Below, one piece after another: positions 20,605 through 29,784 of a stretch of DNA of 64,000 nt. A program made the position numbers and the translations under genes. Numbering within the stretch: position 1 is the first letter of the stretch; every line of letters begins with the position of its first letter. The notes below the pieces were generated by a model, which searched no databases, was not told where the DNA came from, and saw only the letters and a program-made list of their open reading frames with translations. Source of the DNA: Paenibacillus sp. FSL K6-1096 (GTDB lineage Bacteria > Bacillota > Bacilli > Paenibacillales > Paenibacillaceae); NCBI RefSeq assembly GCF_037977055.1, contig NZ_CP150274.1, positions 1,364,001 through 1,428,000 of the forward strand, in the 5' to 3' direction.

Positions 20605-21747
20605 CTACTCAGCCAGCTTCAGCAGTCTGGCAATATTCTCGCAGGTGCGCTCGACATTAGCCGGTCCGTTAGCGAGCAGCTGCTCCAGGCTGGCCGCGCC
20701 CGGCACGATGCCGAATATGGCATCGATGCCTTCGGCATACAGCGTATCAATGCCTTCGCCGATGTAACCGGCCAGGGCAATCACCTTCTTGCCGGCGGAC
20801 TTGGCGGTGCGGGCGACGCCGTATGGGGTTTTGCCGAATTTGGTCTGGAAATCGATTCCGCCTTCACCGGTGAAAACCCAGTCGGCCTGCTCCAGCTTCT
20901 GCCGGAGAGCGGTGTATTCGATAACGATCTCGATTCCCTTCTGCAGCGTGGCCTGCGTGAAGATCATCAGGCCCGCACCCAGTCCTCCCGCTGCTCCGGC
21001 TCCCGGCAGGTCGCGCACATCCTTGTGCAGCTGCTGCTTCACGACTTCCGCATAATGAGCGAGGTTGGCGTCAAGCTGCTGCACCATGTCAGGGGTGGCT
21101 CCTTTTTGCGGACCAAATACCGCCGAAGCCCCCTGCTCCCCGCATAACGGATTCGTGACATCGCAGGCTACTATCAGCTGCGTGTCCTTCAGTCTGGCAT
21201 CCAGGCTGCTAACGTCCACTTTCGCCAGTCTGCCCAGAGCACCGCCGCCGCGCGGAAGCTGCCCGTCCGCTTCATCCAGGAACCTTGCACCAAGCGCTTC
21301 GGCCATACCGGCCCCGCCGTCATTGGTGGCACTGCCGCCGATGCCGATAATAATTTTGCGGATGCCCCGGTTCAGACACTCCAGAATCAGCTCGCCCGTC
21401 CCGTAGGTTGTGGTGATCAGCGGATTGCGCTCCGCCTTGTCCACCAGTTGAATGCCGCTGGCCGAAGCCATCTCGATCGCCGCCGTCTGTCCGTCGCCGA
21501 GAATTCCTAATGTGGCCGTGACCGGCTGGCCCAGCGGCCCTATAACCTCTTTATGATGAATCTCTCCGCCGGAAGCATCGACCAGGGATTGGACCGTCCC
21601 TTCCCCGCCGTCAGCCATCGGAACATGAATATAGGTTGCTTCCGGGTATATTTTGCGCAGTCCCGCTTCCATCGCTGTGCACACTTCCTTCGCGGTCATG
21701 CTCTCCTTGAAGGAATCGGGCGCCAGTACAAAGGTTCTCTCTCTCAT
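20605..21747 (-). CDS. glxK: Glycerate kinase (GlxK/GarK family)
   Basis: 380 residues. It phosphorylates D-glycerate with ATP, probably to 2-phosphoglycerate as GarK-type enzymes do. Landmarks are VLAPDSFKESMTA at the start, MADGGEGTVQSL, IGIGGSATNDGGAG and TGEGGIDFQT. The ATG at 21747 has GAGG 7 bases upstream; the GTG two codons earlier is less well placed. It lies downstream of the GntP permease on the same strand with a 29-bp gap and is convergent with the CdaR gene. It could also use glycerate formed from glycolaldehyde by way of glyoxylate. Confidence 0.92.
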   Translation of the reverse strand: MRERTFVLAPDSFKESMTAKEVCTAMEAGLRKIYPEATYIHVPMADGGEGTVQSLVDASGGEIHHKEVIGPLGQPVTATLGILGDGQTAAIEMASASGIQLVDKAERNPLITTTYGTGELILECLNRGIRKIIIGIGGSATNDGGAGMAEALGARFLDEADGQLPRGGGALGRLAKVDVSSLDARLKDTQLIVACDVTNPLCGEQGASAVFGPQKGATPDMVQQLDANLAHYAEVVKQQLHKDVRDLPGAGAAGGLGAGLMIFTQATLQKGIEIVIEYTALRQKLEQADWVFTGEGGIDFQTKFGKTPYGVARTAKSAGKKVIALAGYIGEGIDTLYAEGIDAIFGIVPGAASLEQLLANGPANVERTCENIARLLKLAE

Positions 21748-21776
21748 TTCCACACCTCATCTATCTTAATTTATGA

Positions 21777-23078
21777 TTATAGTAAAAATCCGTAGACGAT
21801 TGTAGCCACAACCGTCATTGTGCCGCCGACCAGCGCTTCGTAAGGGATCAGACCCATGCGCTGCTTGATCGTCATTTTCATGCTGTCAGCGGTGACATGG
21901 AAGTACGTGCCCTGCGGCAGCGAGTCGATGACGGTCGCTCCGGTGTGAACCATTACGGCTGCAGCCAGCGGTGCAGTGCCCATGTTCAGAATGGCTTGTC
22001 CGAAGGAGCCGGTCGCCACGATGACACCCGTTGAGGTGGATGCGGTCGCCGCCGCCATCAGAATCCCGGAGATCGGTGCCAGGAAGGTGCCGGAAATACC
22101 GGACAGCTCAATCAAATGTACCACCTGGGCGGACAGATCGGAAGCCGAGATCAGCCCGGCGATCCCGCCCGCACCGATGAGGATCAGGACAGTTGCCGTC
22201 ATTTTGCTGAGACCGGAGGACGTATATTGCAGCACCTTGTTCCCCTGCCCCATCGCCAGCATCCCGATAATTCCGGCCAGCGGCAGGATGTACATTGCAT
22301 CCACCTTGAGCTTGGTCAGCGCCTCAATCCCCGAGATCGAACCAATCGGGTTGATCATCAGCAGGACGATCGCAACCAGCGGGGCCACAATGGCTCTGCT
22401 GAGCGGCGGATACACGGCGTTGTTTGCATTTTCGCTGCCGTTAGCTGCTTCTTCGTCGGTGACCTTAATTCCTTTGGACTTCAGCATAGAGGCGAGGATA
22501 ACGGTTACAATTAATCCGCAGATGGCCGGAATGACGCCTGCCAGCATCACATGGCTTAAGTCGAGATCGAAGCCGCGCGCCGCAGCAATTGTATTCGGAT
22601 TCGGCGAGATAATGTTCCCTGCCTTCCCCCCGCCGGACAACGCCAGCAGCAGCGCCAGCTTGGAGATTCCCATCTTGTTGCCGACAGATAAGGCGATCGG
22701 CGCTACAATCAACACCGCTACCGGGATGAATACACCCATCGCCGTAATGACCATCGTTGCCAGCGCGAGGGCGAGGATAGCTTTGCTTCCGCCGAACTTT
22801 TTCACAATCGCCTGGGCTATCGCTTCCGCCGCTCCCGACTCCATCATCACACCGGCAAGCACACCGGCGGCCAGCACCCGCAGCACCGTGCCCATAACAC
22901 TTTGCGTACCGCTTACAAGAACGCTTACAGTCTGTTCGAGATTGGCTCCCCCGATCAGCGCGCCTACGATGGCCCCCAGGAACAGTGCGTAGACCGGATT
23001 CAATTTCTTCAGAATCAGAATAATGGCAATTGCCAGTCCTGCCAGTGCCCCGTACCAACCAATGATTAACCCTTCCAT
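21777..23078 (-). CDS. GntP family permease (gluconate/glycerate/aldonate transporter)
   Basis: 433-residue inner-membrane H+-coupled carboxylate transporter with about 12 hydrophobic segments. GntP-type features include the loop LSGGGKAGNIISPNPNT and the C-terminal MGTAPLAAAVMVHTGATVIDSLP. The ATG at 23078 has AGGGGGA about 10 bases upstream; the TTG at 23084 is the alternative. It precedes glxK, which favours glycerate as substrate, but a GntP protein (YjhF) also sits with the E. coli xylonate genes. Confidence 0.9.
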   Translation of the reverse strand: MEGLIIGWYGALAGLAIAIILILKKLNPVYALFLGAIVGALIGGANLEQTVSVLVSGTQSVMGTVLRVLAAGVLAGVMMESGAAEAIAQAIVKKFGGSKAILALALATMVITAMGVFIPVAVLIVAPIALSVGNKMGISKLALLLALSGGGKAGNIISPNPNTIAAARGFDLDLSHVMLAGVIPAICGLIVTVILASMLKSKGIKVTDEEAANGSENANNAVYPPLSRAIVAPLVAIVLLMINPIGSISGIEALTKLKVDAMYILPLAGIIGMLAMGQGNKVLQYTSSGLSKMTATVLILIGAGGIAGLISASDLSAQVVHLIELSGISGTFLAPISGILMAAATASTSTGVIVATGSFGQAILNMGTAPLAAAVMVHTGATVIDSLPQGTYFHVTADSMKMTIKQRMGLIPYEALVGGTMTVVATIVYGFLL

Positions 23079-23250
23079 TTTCAAAAATCCCCCTAACTAC
23101 TTGTTGAACACGCTCTCATTATACGGCCCTTGAGCAGCAAAAGAATATTGATGAACGGACGAAATGCATTGTGCAAGTGACCAACGGAAAAAGTGATGTT
23201 TCGCACAGTTTGGTGGGGGGAGTACACTTGGCCCGGCTGCCTCCCACGCG

Positions 23251-23695
23251 TCCAATGTGTTCGGTTTTTCGATTACATTTGGTCCACGCGCCGCAGCCAG
23301 TCCAATTGTGTTCGGTTTTTCGCATACATTCGATCCACGCGCCGCGCCTAGTCCAATTGTGTTCGGTTTTTCGATTACATTTGATCCACGCGCTGCATCC
23401 AGTCCAATTGTGTTCGGTTTTTCGATTACATTCGGTCCACGCGCCGCATCCAGTCCAATTGTGTTCGGTTTTTCGCATACATTCGATCCACGCGCCGCAT
23501 CCAGTCCAATTGTGTTCGGTTTTTCGCATACATTCGATCCACGCGCCGCAGCCAGTCCAATTGTGTTTGGTTTTTCGCATACATTTGGTCCACGCACCGC
23601 ATCCAGTCCAATTGTGTTCGGTTTTTCGCATACATTCGATTCACGCGCCGCAGCCAGTCCAATTGTGTTCGGTTTTTCGCACACATTCGGTCTGC
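23251..23695. repeat. 51-bp tandem repeat array, nine units
   Basis: TCCAAT(T)GTGTTCGGTTTTTCG starts at 23251, 23301, 23352, 23403, 23454, 23505, 23556, 23607 and 23658, so the period is 51 bp (50 for the first). Between cores the sequence alternates CATACATTCG with ATTACATTTG and ends in CCGCAGCCAG or CCGCATCCAG. The period is a multiple of three, so several frames on both strands stay open; none has a convincing start. It lies upstream of gntP and fills part of 23079-24369, a stretch with no recognisable gene. Confidence 0.9.
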
Positions 23696-23837
23696 TCAGT
23701 TGTCCTCGGGTTATCTGTTGGGGAGAACATAACGCTGCTGGGCGGTTGGGCTGCTGGAGAGTAGTTGTTGAGGTGATCGGCTGCTAGTCGGTGGGGTGCT
23801 GATGGCTAGTGAGTTAGTAGGCTAATCCTGCTACCTT

Positions 23838-24032
23838 CTGCGGACTCACAGTACGCTATTTGTGGATTTGCCGGGTTTATGAACCGTTCGCGGACCGTGA
23901 GGCCGTTATCCTCCATATGGAGGGTCCATTTGACTAACAATTGCTGCAATAAGCGCATTTCTAATTGCATTCAGTCCGCGAACAGGGTCAAAACGGCTTG
24001 TTCGGCCGAATTAGCGGAATCTCAGTCCGCAG
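23838..24032. repeat. Inverted pair of 50-51-bp units (large hairpin)
   Basis: GCGGAC at 23840 and 23890 (50 bp apart) is mirrored by CAGTCCGC at 23972 and 24023 (51 bp apart). The reverse complement of the right arm resembles the left arm over much of its length, so a long imperfect stem is possible. The frame at 23879-24154 has no good start site and is discounted. Confidence 0.6.
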
Positions 24033-24236
24033 GCAGCGTTTGGACGAGGTTTGGGCGAGGATTGCTGCGGCTTGGGGTTTTGCGTGGATGGATGCGGCGG
24101 GATGCGACGAAGGATGGTGGTAGCGGACGGTGCGGCGAGAGAATATGCGGATAGGGACGGCAGGCAGCGAGGTCTGGACGAGGCTTAGGCGAGGATTACT
24201 GCGGCTTGGGGGTTTTGCGTGGATGGATGCGGCGGA
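24030..24236 (+). repeat. Direct repeat of about 70 bp
   Basis: CAGGCAGCG...TGGACGAGG...GGCGAGGATT...CTGCGGCTTGGGG...TTTTGCGTGGATGGATGCGGCGG occurs at about 24030-24099 and again at about 24161-24236 with few changes. It is noncoding as far as can be seen and lies just upstream of the kinase promoter region. Confidence 0.65.
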
Positions 24237-24324
24237 TGAACTACAGCACGAAATACTATCAAAAAATAATCCCATCCCCCGCAACATTACATATATTGGC
24301 TAAACATTTCGCGCTATACTCTAT

Positions 24325-24338
24325 TGTAAGCGTTATTA
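24325..24338 (+). promoter_or_regulatory. Candidate cre (CcpA site) before the sensor kinase
   Basis: TGTAAGCGTTATTA matches the cre consensus TGWAARCGYTWNCW at 13 of 14 positions. It lies 32 bp upstream of the kinase GTG, so glucose-dependent repression of this sugar system is plausible. Confidence 0.6.
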
Positions 24339-24369
24339 CACTCATGTGCTTACGGAGGGGATTGTATTC

Positions 24370-26160
24370 GTGTATACCCGCATCATCACCTTGATGAACA
24401 ACCTGAGGCTCAGGACCAAGCTTTTCCTCTCGTTCGGCAGTGTCGTGCTGATTCCGGTGCTTATCGTGGGGGTATTTCTAACCAGTGAGCTGCGGAACAT
24501 GGCGATGAACAATGCGCTGGAGCAGGTGGCCGCCAATGTGGACCGGGTCAAAAAGCGGACCAGCGAGATGCTGAACATCCCGCTGGATATCGCTTACCGC
24601 CTGTCCAACGACAGCCGGCTGGAGGAAGCCGCGAACCACCGCTATGAATCCGTCTATGATGTCGTCCAGGCCTATTGGGAGTATCCCGACTTCCGCGATT
24701 TCGTCCGGCTGTACAAGGAAATCTCCAGCATCCGGCTGTATATCAACAACCCGACGGTACTGAACAATTGGGAATTCCTCCAGGCCGATCCGGCGGTTAC
24801 ACAGGAGCCGTGGTACCAGCTGGCTCTCAGCCAGAAGGGCCTAGCCTTCTGGAGTTATATTCCCGATACCCGCAACGGCCAGTATTATCTCAGCCTGATC
24901 CGCAAGGTTGATTTCCTCAAGCAGCGGACCAACGGGGTACTGGTCATCAACGTCAATTCGGAGCAGCTCAGCAGCATCCTGAACCAGGAGACGTTCGAGA
25001 CGATCATTGTCGATGAGAATGACAATATTGTGGCCTCCAACCGCGCGGGAACGCTCGGCAAGAACCTGCAGGAGATCAACCTGAAGCCGCACTCCACGCT
25101 CTCCGGCCACGGAACGGCAGATATTACGATTGACGGGCAATCCTTCAAAATGCTGGTCGATGACTGGCATCCCTCCGGCAGTCTGAACAGCCTGCGGATT
25201 ATCTCGATTTTCTCGGTAGAGAGCATTGTGAGTGAGCCAAACCGCATTATCTCGCTCGCTACCACTGTTATTATCTCCTCCCTCATTCTCGCAATTATCC
25301 TGATCTATTACTTCTCGCGCCTGCTCACCGGGCGGATGCTGCACTTAAGTAAGCATATCTCCAAGGTCGCCTCCGGAAACCTGGGGGCCAGGCTGGTGAT
25401 TGACGGCAAGGACGAAATCGGCCAGCTGGCCCGGCAGTTCAATCATATGGTGAATAATATCAACGAGCTGATGAGCGAGGTGCAGGAATCCAACCGCCAG
25501 AAGAACGCGATTGAGCTGAAACAGAATGAAATCAAATTCAAAATGATGGCCAGCCAGATCAACCCCCACTTCCTGTTCAACGCGCTGGAATCGATCCGCA
25601 TGAAGGCCCATACCCGCGGGCAGACCGATATTGCCCAAGTCGTCCGGCTGCTGGGCAAGATGATGCGCAAGAATCTGGAGGTTGCCGGAGGCCGGATCAC
25701 CCTGCAAAGCGAGCTGGAGACGGTGAACTGCTACCTGGTCATCCAGAAATTCCGTTACAATGACCGGCTTGCCTATGAGCTCTACGTCGATCCGGCCGCC
25801 AATGCGGTCCTGATCCCGCCGCTGATCATCCAGCCGCTGGTCGAGAATTGCGTCATTCATGGCCTGGAAGACCGGATGGACGGAGGAATGGTCCGTGTGG
25901 ACATCCGGGTGGAGGATGCTCTGCTCAAGGTTGAGGTATCCGATAACGGCATCGGAATACCGGCAGCCCGGCTGGCAGAGCTCCGGGAGATGCTGGACAA
26001 CAATGACGGCTATGAGACCCACAGTATCGGAATGCGCAATATCCATCTGCGCCTGAAGCTGACCTACGGCCCGGAATGCGGCCTGGTCCTGGCCAGCCAG
26101 AGCGGATACGGCACACAAATCAGCTTCGCCATCCCCCTAAGGAGTGATTCATATGTATAG
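24370..26160 (+). CDS. YesM-type sensor histidine kinase
   Basis: 596-residue membrane sensor. A first membrane segment near residues 15-40 is followed by an extracytoplasmic cache-like domain, a second segment near 300-325, a HAMP linker, the His-kinase domain with SQINPHFLFNALESI (phospho-accepting His) and a C-terminal ATPase with DNGIGIPAARL. The GTG at 24370 was chosen because GGAGGGG (24354-24360) is 9 bases upstream. It overlaps the response regulator by 8 bp and precedes a sugar ABC operon, which the pair probably controls. Confidence 0.92.
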   Translation: MYTRIITLMNNLRLRTKLFLSFGSVVLIPVLIVGVFLTSELRNMAMNNALEQVAANVDRVKKRTSEMLNIPLDIAYRLSNDSRLEEAANHRYESVYDVVQAYWEYPDFRDFVRLYKEISSIRLYINNPTVLNNWEFLQADPAVTQEPWYQLALSQKGLAFWSYIPDTRNGQYYLSLIRKVDFLKQRTNGVLVINVNSEQLSSILNQETFETIIVDENDNIVASNRAGTLGKNLQEINLKPHSTLSGHGTADITIDGQSFKMLVDDWHPSGSLNSLRIISIFSVESIVSEPNRIISLATTVIISSLILAIILIYYFSRLLTGRMLHLSKHISKVASGNLGARLVIDGKDEIGQLARQFNHMVNNINELMSEVQESNRQKNAIELKQNEIKFKMMASQINPHFLFNALESIRMKAHTRGQTDIAQVVRLLGKMMRKNLEVAGGRITLQSELETVNCYLVIQKFRYNDRLAYELYVDPAANAVLIPPLIIQPLVENCVIHGLEDRMDGGMVRVDIRVEDALLKVEVSDNGIGIPAARLAELREMLDNNDGYETHSIGMRNIHLRLKLTYGPECGLVLASQSGYGTQISFAIPLRSDSYV

Positions 26161-27751
26161 TGTGTTAATCGTCGATGATGAGCTGTCCATCCGTGAAGGC
26201 CTGACCACACTGCTCGACTGGGAGAGCCTCGGCTACCGGGTAGTGGATACGGCCGCCAATGCGGTGGAAGCCCGGCACAAGGCGGAGCTGTACTCCCCGG
26301 ATCTGATGATTGTCGATATCCGCATGCCCGGGAAGGACGGGCTGGAGCTGATCCGCGAGCTGCGCGAGGCCGAAGCGGAGATGCACATCCTTATTCTGAG
26401 CGGCTATGCCGATTTCAGCTATGCCCGGCGTGCGCTGTCATACGACATCGATAATTATCTGCTCAAGCCGGTGGATGAGGAGGAGCTGCAGTGCTACTTG
26501 ACCGGCCTGTCTGCACAGCTGGCCGAGCAGGCCGCCAAGCGGAAGAACCATGCGGCTGCCAAGGTATGGAGCCGGGAGATGCTGGTCCAGTCCCTGCTGC
26601 TGGAGCACAGCATGGGTCCCTCGTCCGCTCTGATGGACTCCGCGCTGGAGGCCGGGCTGCTCTGGGATGCGTACCAGATTGTCCTGATCCGCCTGCTGCT
26701 GCAGGATTATGCCGACAACCGTCCGGCCGCCGCCGTCAAATCCCGGCTGACATCCAGTCTGGAAGGCAGCGAGCGGGGCATCGTCTTCTCGCTGGACTCT
26801 TATCTGGGTGTGCTGCTTCAGCCTTCTTACCAGAAGGAGCTGGTCAGCCAGATGATGGTTCGGCAGATTAATGAGGCTGCCGCCGCAGAGGGGGTGGAAT
26901 GCATCATCACTGCAGGAGACCGCGTGGAGCGTCTGGAGGCGTTGCCGGTCTCCCATCAATCGGCGCTGGCCCGGATGAAGGACCACTTCTTCTATGACGA
27001 GCCGGGGATGATCGGCCCGGATTCCCGCAAGCTGAAGCTGGGACAGCCCGTCAATCCCCAGGAAGCCGAGCGCCGGCTGATGCCGGTGATGGACCGGCTG
27101 TATTACGCCATGGACACCGGTAACCTTGCTGCAATCTCCGGCCTGATCCAGGAGACGGGGGAGCTGATGACCGCTGCCGGATTATCCGAGATGGCGGTGA
27201 AATCGTTCTATGTCCGGGCGGTCACCTCCATCTCCGGCAAGCTCTCGGTCCACTACAAGGAGCTGGGTCCGGCGCAGAGCCGGATGGACGGACAGGTCGA
27301 GCAAATCTACCGGCATACCTCTCTGCCCGGGCTGCAGCGCTATATCACCGGTCTGCTGGAGCAGTATGCCGGGAACATTATCCGCGATGATATGGAGGTG
27401 CTGATGAAGCGGATGGTCGATCTGATCCACCGGCACTATGCCGAGAATCTGAAGCTGGAGACGCTGGCCGATGTATTCACTTACAGCAGCGCCTACTTAG
27501 GCAAGCTCTTCAAGAACAGCATGGGCTGCTCCTTCAATGCGTATCTGGATACGATCCGTATTGAGAAGGCCAAGGAGCTGCTGGACCAGGGCAGCAAAAT
27601 CCATCAGGCCGCAAGCCAGGTCGGGTTCAGCGATGTCGACTATTTCCGCGAAAAGTTCAAGAAAATCGAGGGCATCTCCCCCTCCGCCTACCGCAGGCGC
27701 GGACTGGAGCCGGAGGACAATTTTTCAGAAAGCGCTTACGAAAATGACTGA
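26153..27751 (+). CDS. YesN-type response regulator with AraC DNA-binding domain
   Basis: 532 residues. The receiver domain (1-120) has LIVDDELSIREG and the phosphorylatable Asp in MIVDIRMPGKDG, with K at NYLLKPVDEEE. A variable central region leads to a C-terminal AraC/XylS DNA-binding domain (about 435-520) containing ETLADVFTYSSAYLGKLFKN. The ATG at 26153, with AAGGAG 8 bases upstream, overlaps the kinase gene. It is the obvious partner of that kinase. Confidence 0.93.
   Translation: MYSVLIVDDELSIREGLTTLLDWESLGYRVVDTAANAVEARHKAELYSPDLMIVDIRMPGKDGLELIRELREAEAEMHILILSGYADFSYARRALSYDIDNYLLKPVDEEELQCYLTGLSAQLAEQAAKRKNHAAAKVWSREMLVQSLLLEHSMGPSSALMDSALEAGLLWDAYQIVLIRLLLQDYADNRPAAAVKSRLTSSLEGSERGIVFSLDSYLGVLLQPSYQKELVSQMMVRQINEAAAAEGVECIITAGDRVERLEALPVSHQSALARMKDHFFYDEPGMIGPDSRKLKLGQPVNPQEAERRLMPVMDRLYYAMDTGNLAAISGLIQETGELMTAAGLSEMAVKSFYVRAVTSISGKLSVHYKELGPAQSRMDGQVEQIYRHTSLPGLQRYITGLLEQYAGNIIRDDMEVLMKRMVDLIHRHYAENLKLETLADVFTYSSAYLGKLFKNSMGCSFNAYLDTIRIEKAKELLDQGSKIHQAASQVGFSDVDYFREKFKKIEGISPSAYRRRGLEPEDNFSESAYEND
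27727..27740 (+). promoter_or_regulatory. Candidate cre in front of the ABC operon
   Basis: AGAAAGCGCTTACG matches the cre consensus at 12 of 14 positions. It lies within the last codons of the response regulator gene and about 100 bp upstream of the first permease. Confidence 0.45.
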
Positions 27752-27838
27752 TTTCTCCCTGTTTTTCCGCTCAAATCTTCGGGTGTTGCCTGATTTACCG
27801 GGAGTTTATGATAAAGCTATATCGAAGGAGGGACATAA

Positions 27839-28795
27839 ATGAAAGCGATTACCACCGCAGTGAAGCGCGAGCCGGACAAATCCCCCTCCCGCTTCTGGGC
27901 AAAGTTCCGGCAGCAGAAGTACCTCTATATGATGGCTGTCCCTTTTGTCCTCTGGGCGTTCGTCTTCAGCTATTTGCCGCTCTGGGGATGGACGATGGCC
28001 TTCCAGAAGTATAAGCCGGGCAAATCCTTTTTCGAGCAAAAATGGGTCGGACTCCAGTACTTCCGCGAGCTGTTCCAGGATGAGCAGTTCTTCAACGCCC
28101 TGCGCAATACCCTGGCGATGAGCCTTATGGGGCTGCTGGCCGGCTTCATTATTCCCGTAATCTTCGCCGTGCTGCTCAATGAGGTCAGGCTGCAGGTGCT
28201 GAAGCGCTTCGTCCAGACGGTCTCCTATCTGCCGCACTTCGTCTCCTGGGTGGTCGCCGCCGGGATCATTACCAAGATGCTCTCCACCGACAACGGTGCC
28301 GTGAACGATCTGCTCATGGGCCTGCATATCATCAACGAGCCGATCCAGTTCATGGCCAAGGGCAATCTGTTCTGGGGTATTGTGACCGCCTCGGATGTCT
28401 GGAAGGAGACCGGCTGGAACACAATTATCTATCTCGCCGCCATCTCGGGGATCGGGCCGGAGCTGTACGAAGCTGCCAAAGTAGACGGCGCCAGCCGGCT
28501 GCAGCAGGTCCGTAACATTACGCTGCCGGGCATCCGGGGAACGATCATTATCCTGCTGATTATGTCCATCGGCCACCTGATCAGCATCGGGTTCGAGAAG
28601 CAGTTCCTGCTCGGCAACAATCTGGTGCGCGACTATTCCCAGACGCTTGACCTGTATGCGCTTAATTACGGGCTCGGTATGGGTCGGTTCTCCTTCGGGA
28701 CGGCGATTAATATTTTCAACTCTGTGGTGAGTGTGATTCTGCTCTTTACAGCCAACGGCATCTTCAAAAAAATTACCAAGGAAAGCATCATATAG
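27839..28795 (+). CDS. Sugar ABC transporter permease, LplB type
   Basis: 318-residue CUT1 permease with six predicted membrane segments after a charged N-terminus. The EAA loop is ELYEAAKVDGASRLQQVRNI. The ATG is preceded by GGAGGGA. With the next permease and the lipoprotein it forms one importer; no ATPase gene is present, as is common for Paenibacillus CUT1 systems that share an MsmX-like ATPase. The substrate is unknown. Confidence 0.92.
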   Translation: MKAITTAVKREPDKSPSRFWAKFRQQKYLYMMAVPFVLWAFVFSYLPLWGWTMAFQKYKPGKSFFEQKWVGLQYFRELFQDEQFFNALRNTLAMSLMGLLAGFIIPVIFAVLLNEVRLQVLKRFVQTVSYLPHFVSWVVAAGIITKMLSTDNGAVNDLLMGLHIINEPIQFMAKGNLFWGIVTASDVWKETGWNTIIYLAAISGIGPELYEAAKVDGASRLQQVRNITLPGIRGTIIILLIMSIGHLISIGFEKQFLLGNNLVRDYSQTLDLYALNYGLGMGRFSFGTAINIFNSVVSVILLFTANGIFKKITKESII

Positions 28796-28804
28796 GAGGC
28801 CCAT

Positions 28805-29707
28805 ATGTCCATGAAAAAACTGGCCGCCGCATCCTGGTCGGACCGCATCTTCGATTTGGTTGTCTATCTTGCGATTACCGTGGTGACCGTGGCTACGCTG
28901 TACCCTTTTCTGAACGTGCTGGCGATCTCCTTCAACGATTCCACCGACAGCATCAAGGGCGGAATTACAATCTATCCCCGGATGTTCACCCTGAAGAACT
29001 ATGAGACTATCTTCGCCTACTCCGGACTGATGACCGGCTTCAAAATCTCGATCCTGCGCACCATTGTCGGCACTCTGCTCGGACTGATCAGCGGCTCCAT
29101 GCTGGCCTTCACCCTAAGCCGGGTGGACTTCCAGGGCCGCAGGTTCGTCTCCACCTTCCTGGCGCTGACGATGTATGTATCGGGCGGTCTGATTCCGTTC
29201 TACATCCTGATCAAGGATCTGCATATGATGGGCACCTTCAGCGTCTACGTCCTGCCCGGCCTGGTCAGCGCCTTCAATGTGTTCGTCATCCGCTCGTTCA
29301 TCGACGGCCTGCCTTATGCCCTGCAAGAGTCGGCGAAGCTGGACGGGGCCAATGACTTCACCATCTACTGGCGGGTGATTCTGCCGCTGACCAAGCCCGC
29401 GCTGGCTACCATTGCCCTGTTCCTGGCCGTCGGCCAGTGGAATGCCTGGATTGACACCTACCTGTACAACGGCTCGAAGGATTCCCTGACGACGCTGCAA
29501 TTCGAGCTGATGAAGGTCATTCAGAGCACAACCACCAATGCGGACAACTTCCGCGGCCGGAATATGACTGAGGTCATGGCCCAGATCTCCCCCGAATCGG
29601 TCAAAATGGCGATTACCATCGTAGTCACAGTTCCTATTCTGGTGGTCTATCCGTTCCTGCAGCGCTATTTCGTCAAAGGCATGACGCTGGGTTCGGTCAA
29701 AAGCTAG
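28805..29707 (+). CDS. Sugar ABC transporter permease, LplC/YtcP type
   Basis: 300-residue CUT1 permease, the partner of the one 9 bp upstream. It has six membrane segments and the EAA loop LQESAKLDGANDFTIYWRVI. AGGAGG lies 4 bases from the ATG. It belongs to the same operon as the solute-binding lipoprotein that follows. Confidence 0.93.
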   Translation: MSMKKLAAASWSDRIFDLVVYLAITVVTVATLYPFLNVLAISFNDSTDSIKGGITIYPRMFTLKNYETIFAYSGLMTGFKISILRTIVGTLLGLISGSMLAFTLSRVDFQGRRFVSTFLALTMYVSGGLIPFYILIKDLHMMGTFSVYVLPGLVSAFNVFVIRSFIDGLPYALQESAKLDGANDFTIYWRVILPLTKPALATIALFLAVGQWNAWIDTYLYNGSKDSLTTLQFELMKVIQSTTTNADNFRGRNMTEVMAQISPESVKMAITIVVTVPILVVYPFLQRYFVKGMTLGSVKS

Positions 29708-29784
29708 TCTGCTCACGGTATCTTCAGGCTGAGGCCTGTGCATACAATATGATTTTCACCAGACAAAAGGGAGGGTTTCTATTC

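Noticed and set aside
23251..23695. CRISPR array
   Set aside because: Units are 51-bp tandem repeats with no unique spacers of constant length and no cas genes nearby.
23097..23787. Repeat-containing proteins in several frames of the array
   Set aside because: Frames are open on both strands simply because the period is a multiple of three; none has a convincing start site.
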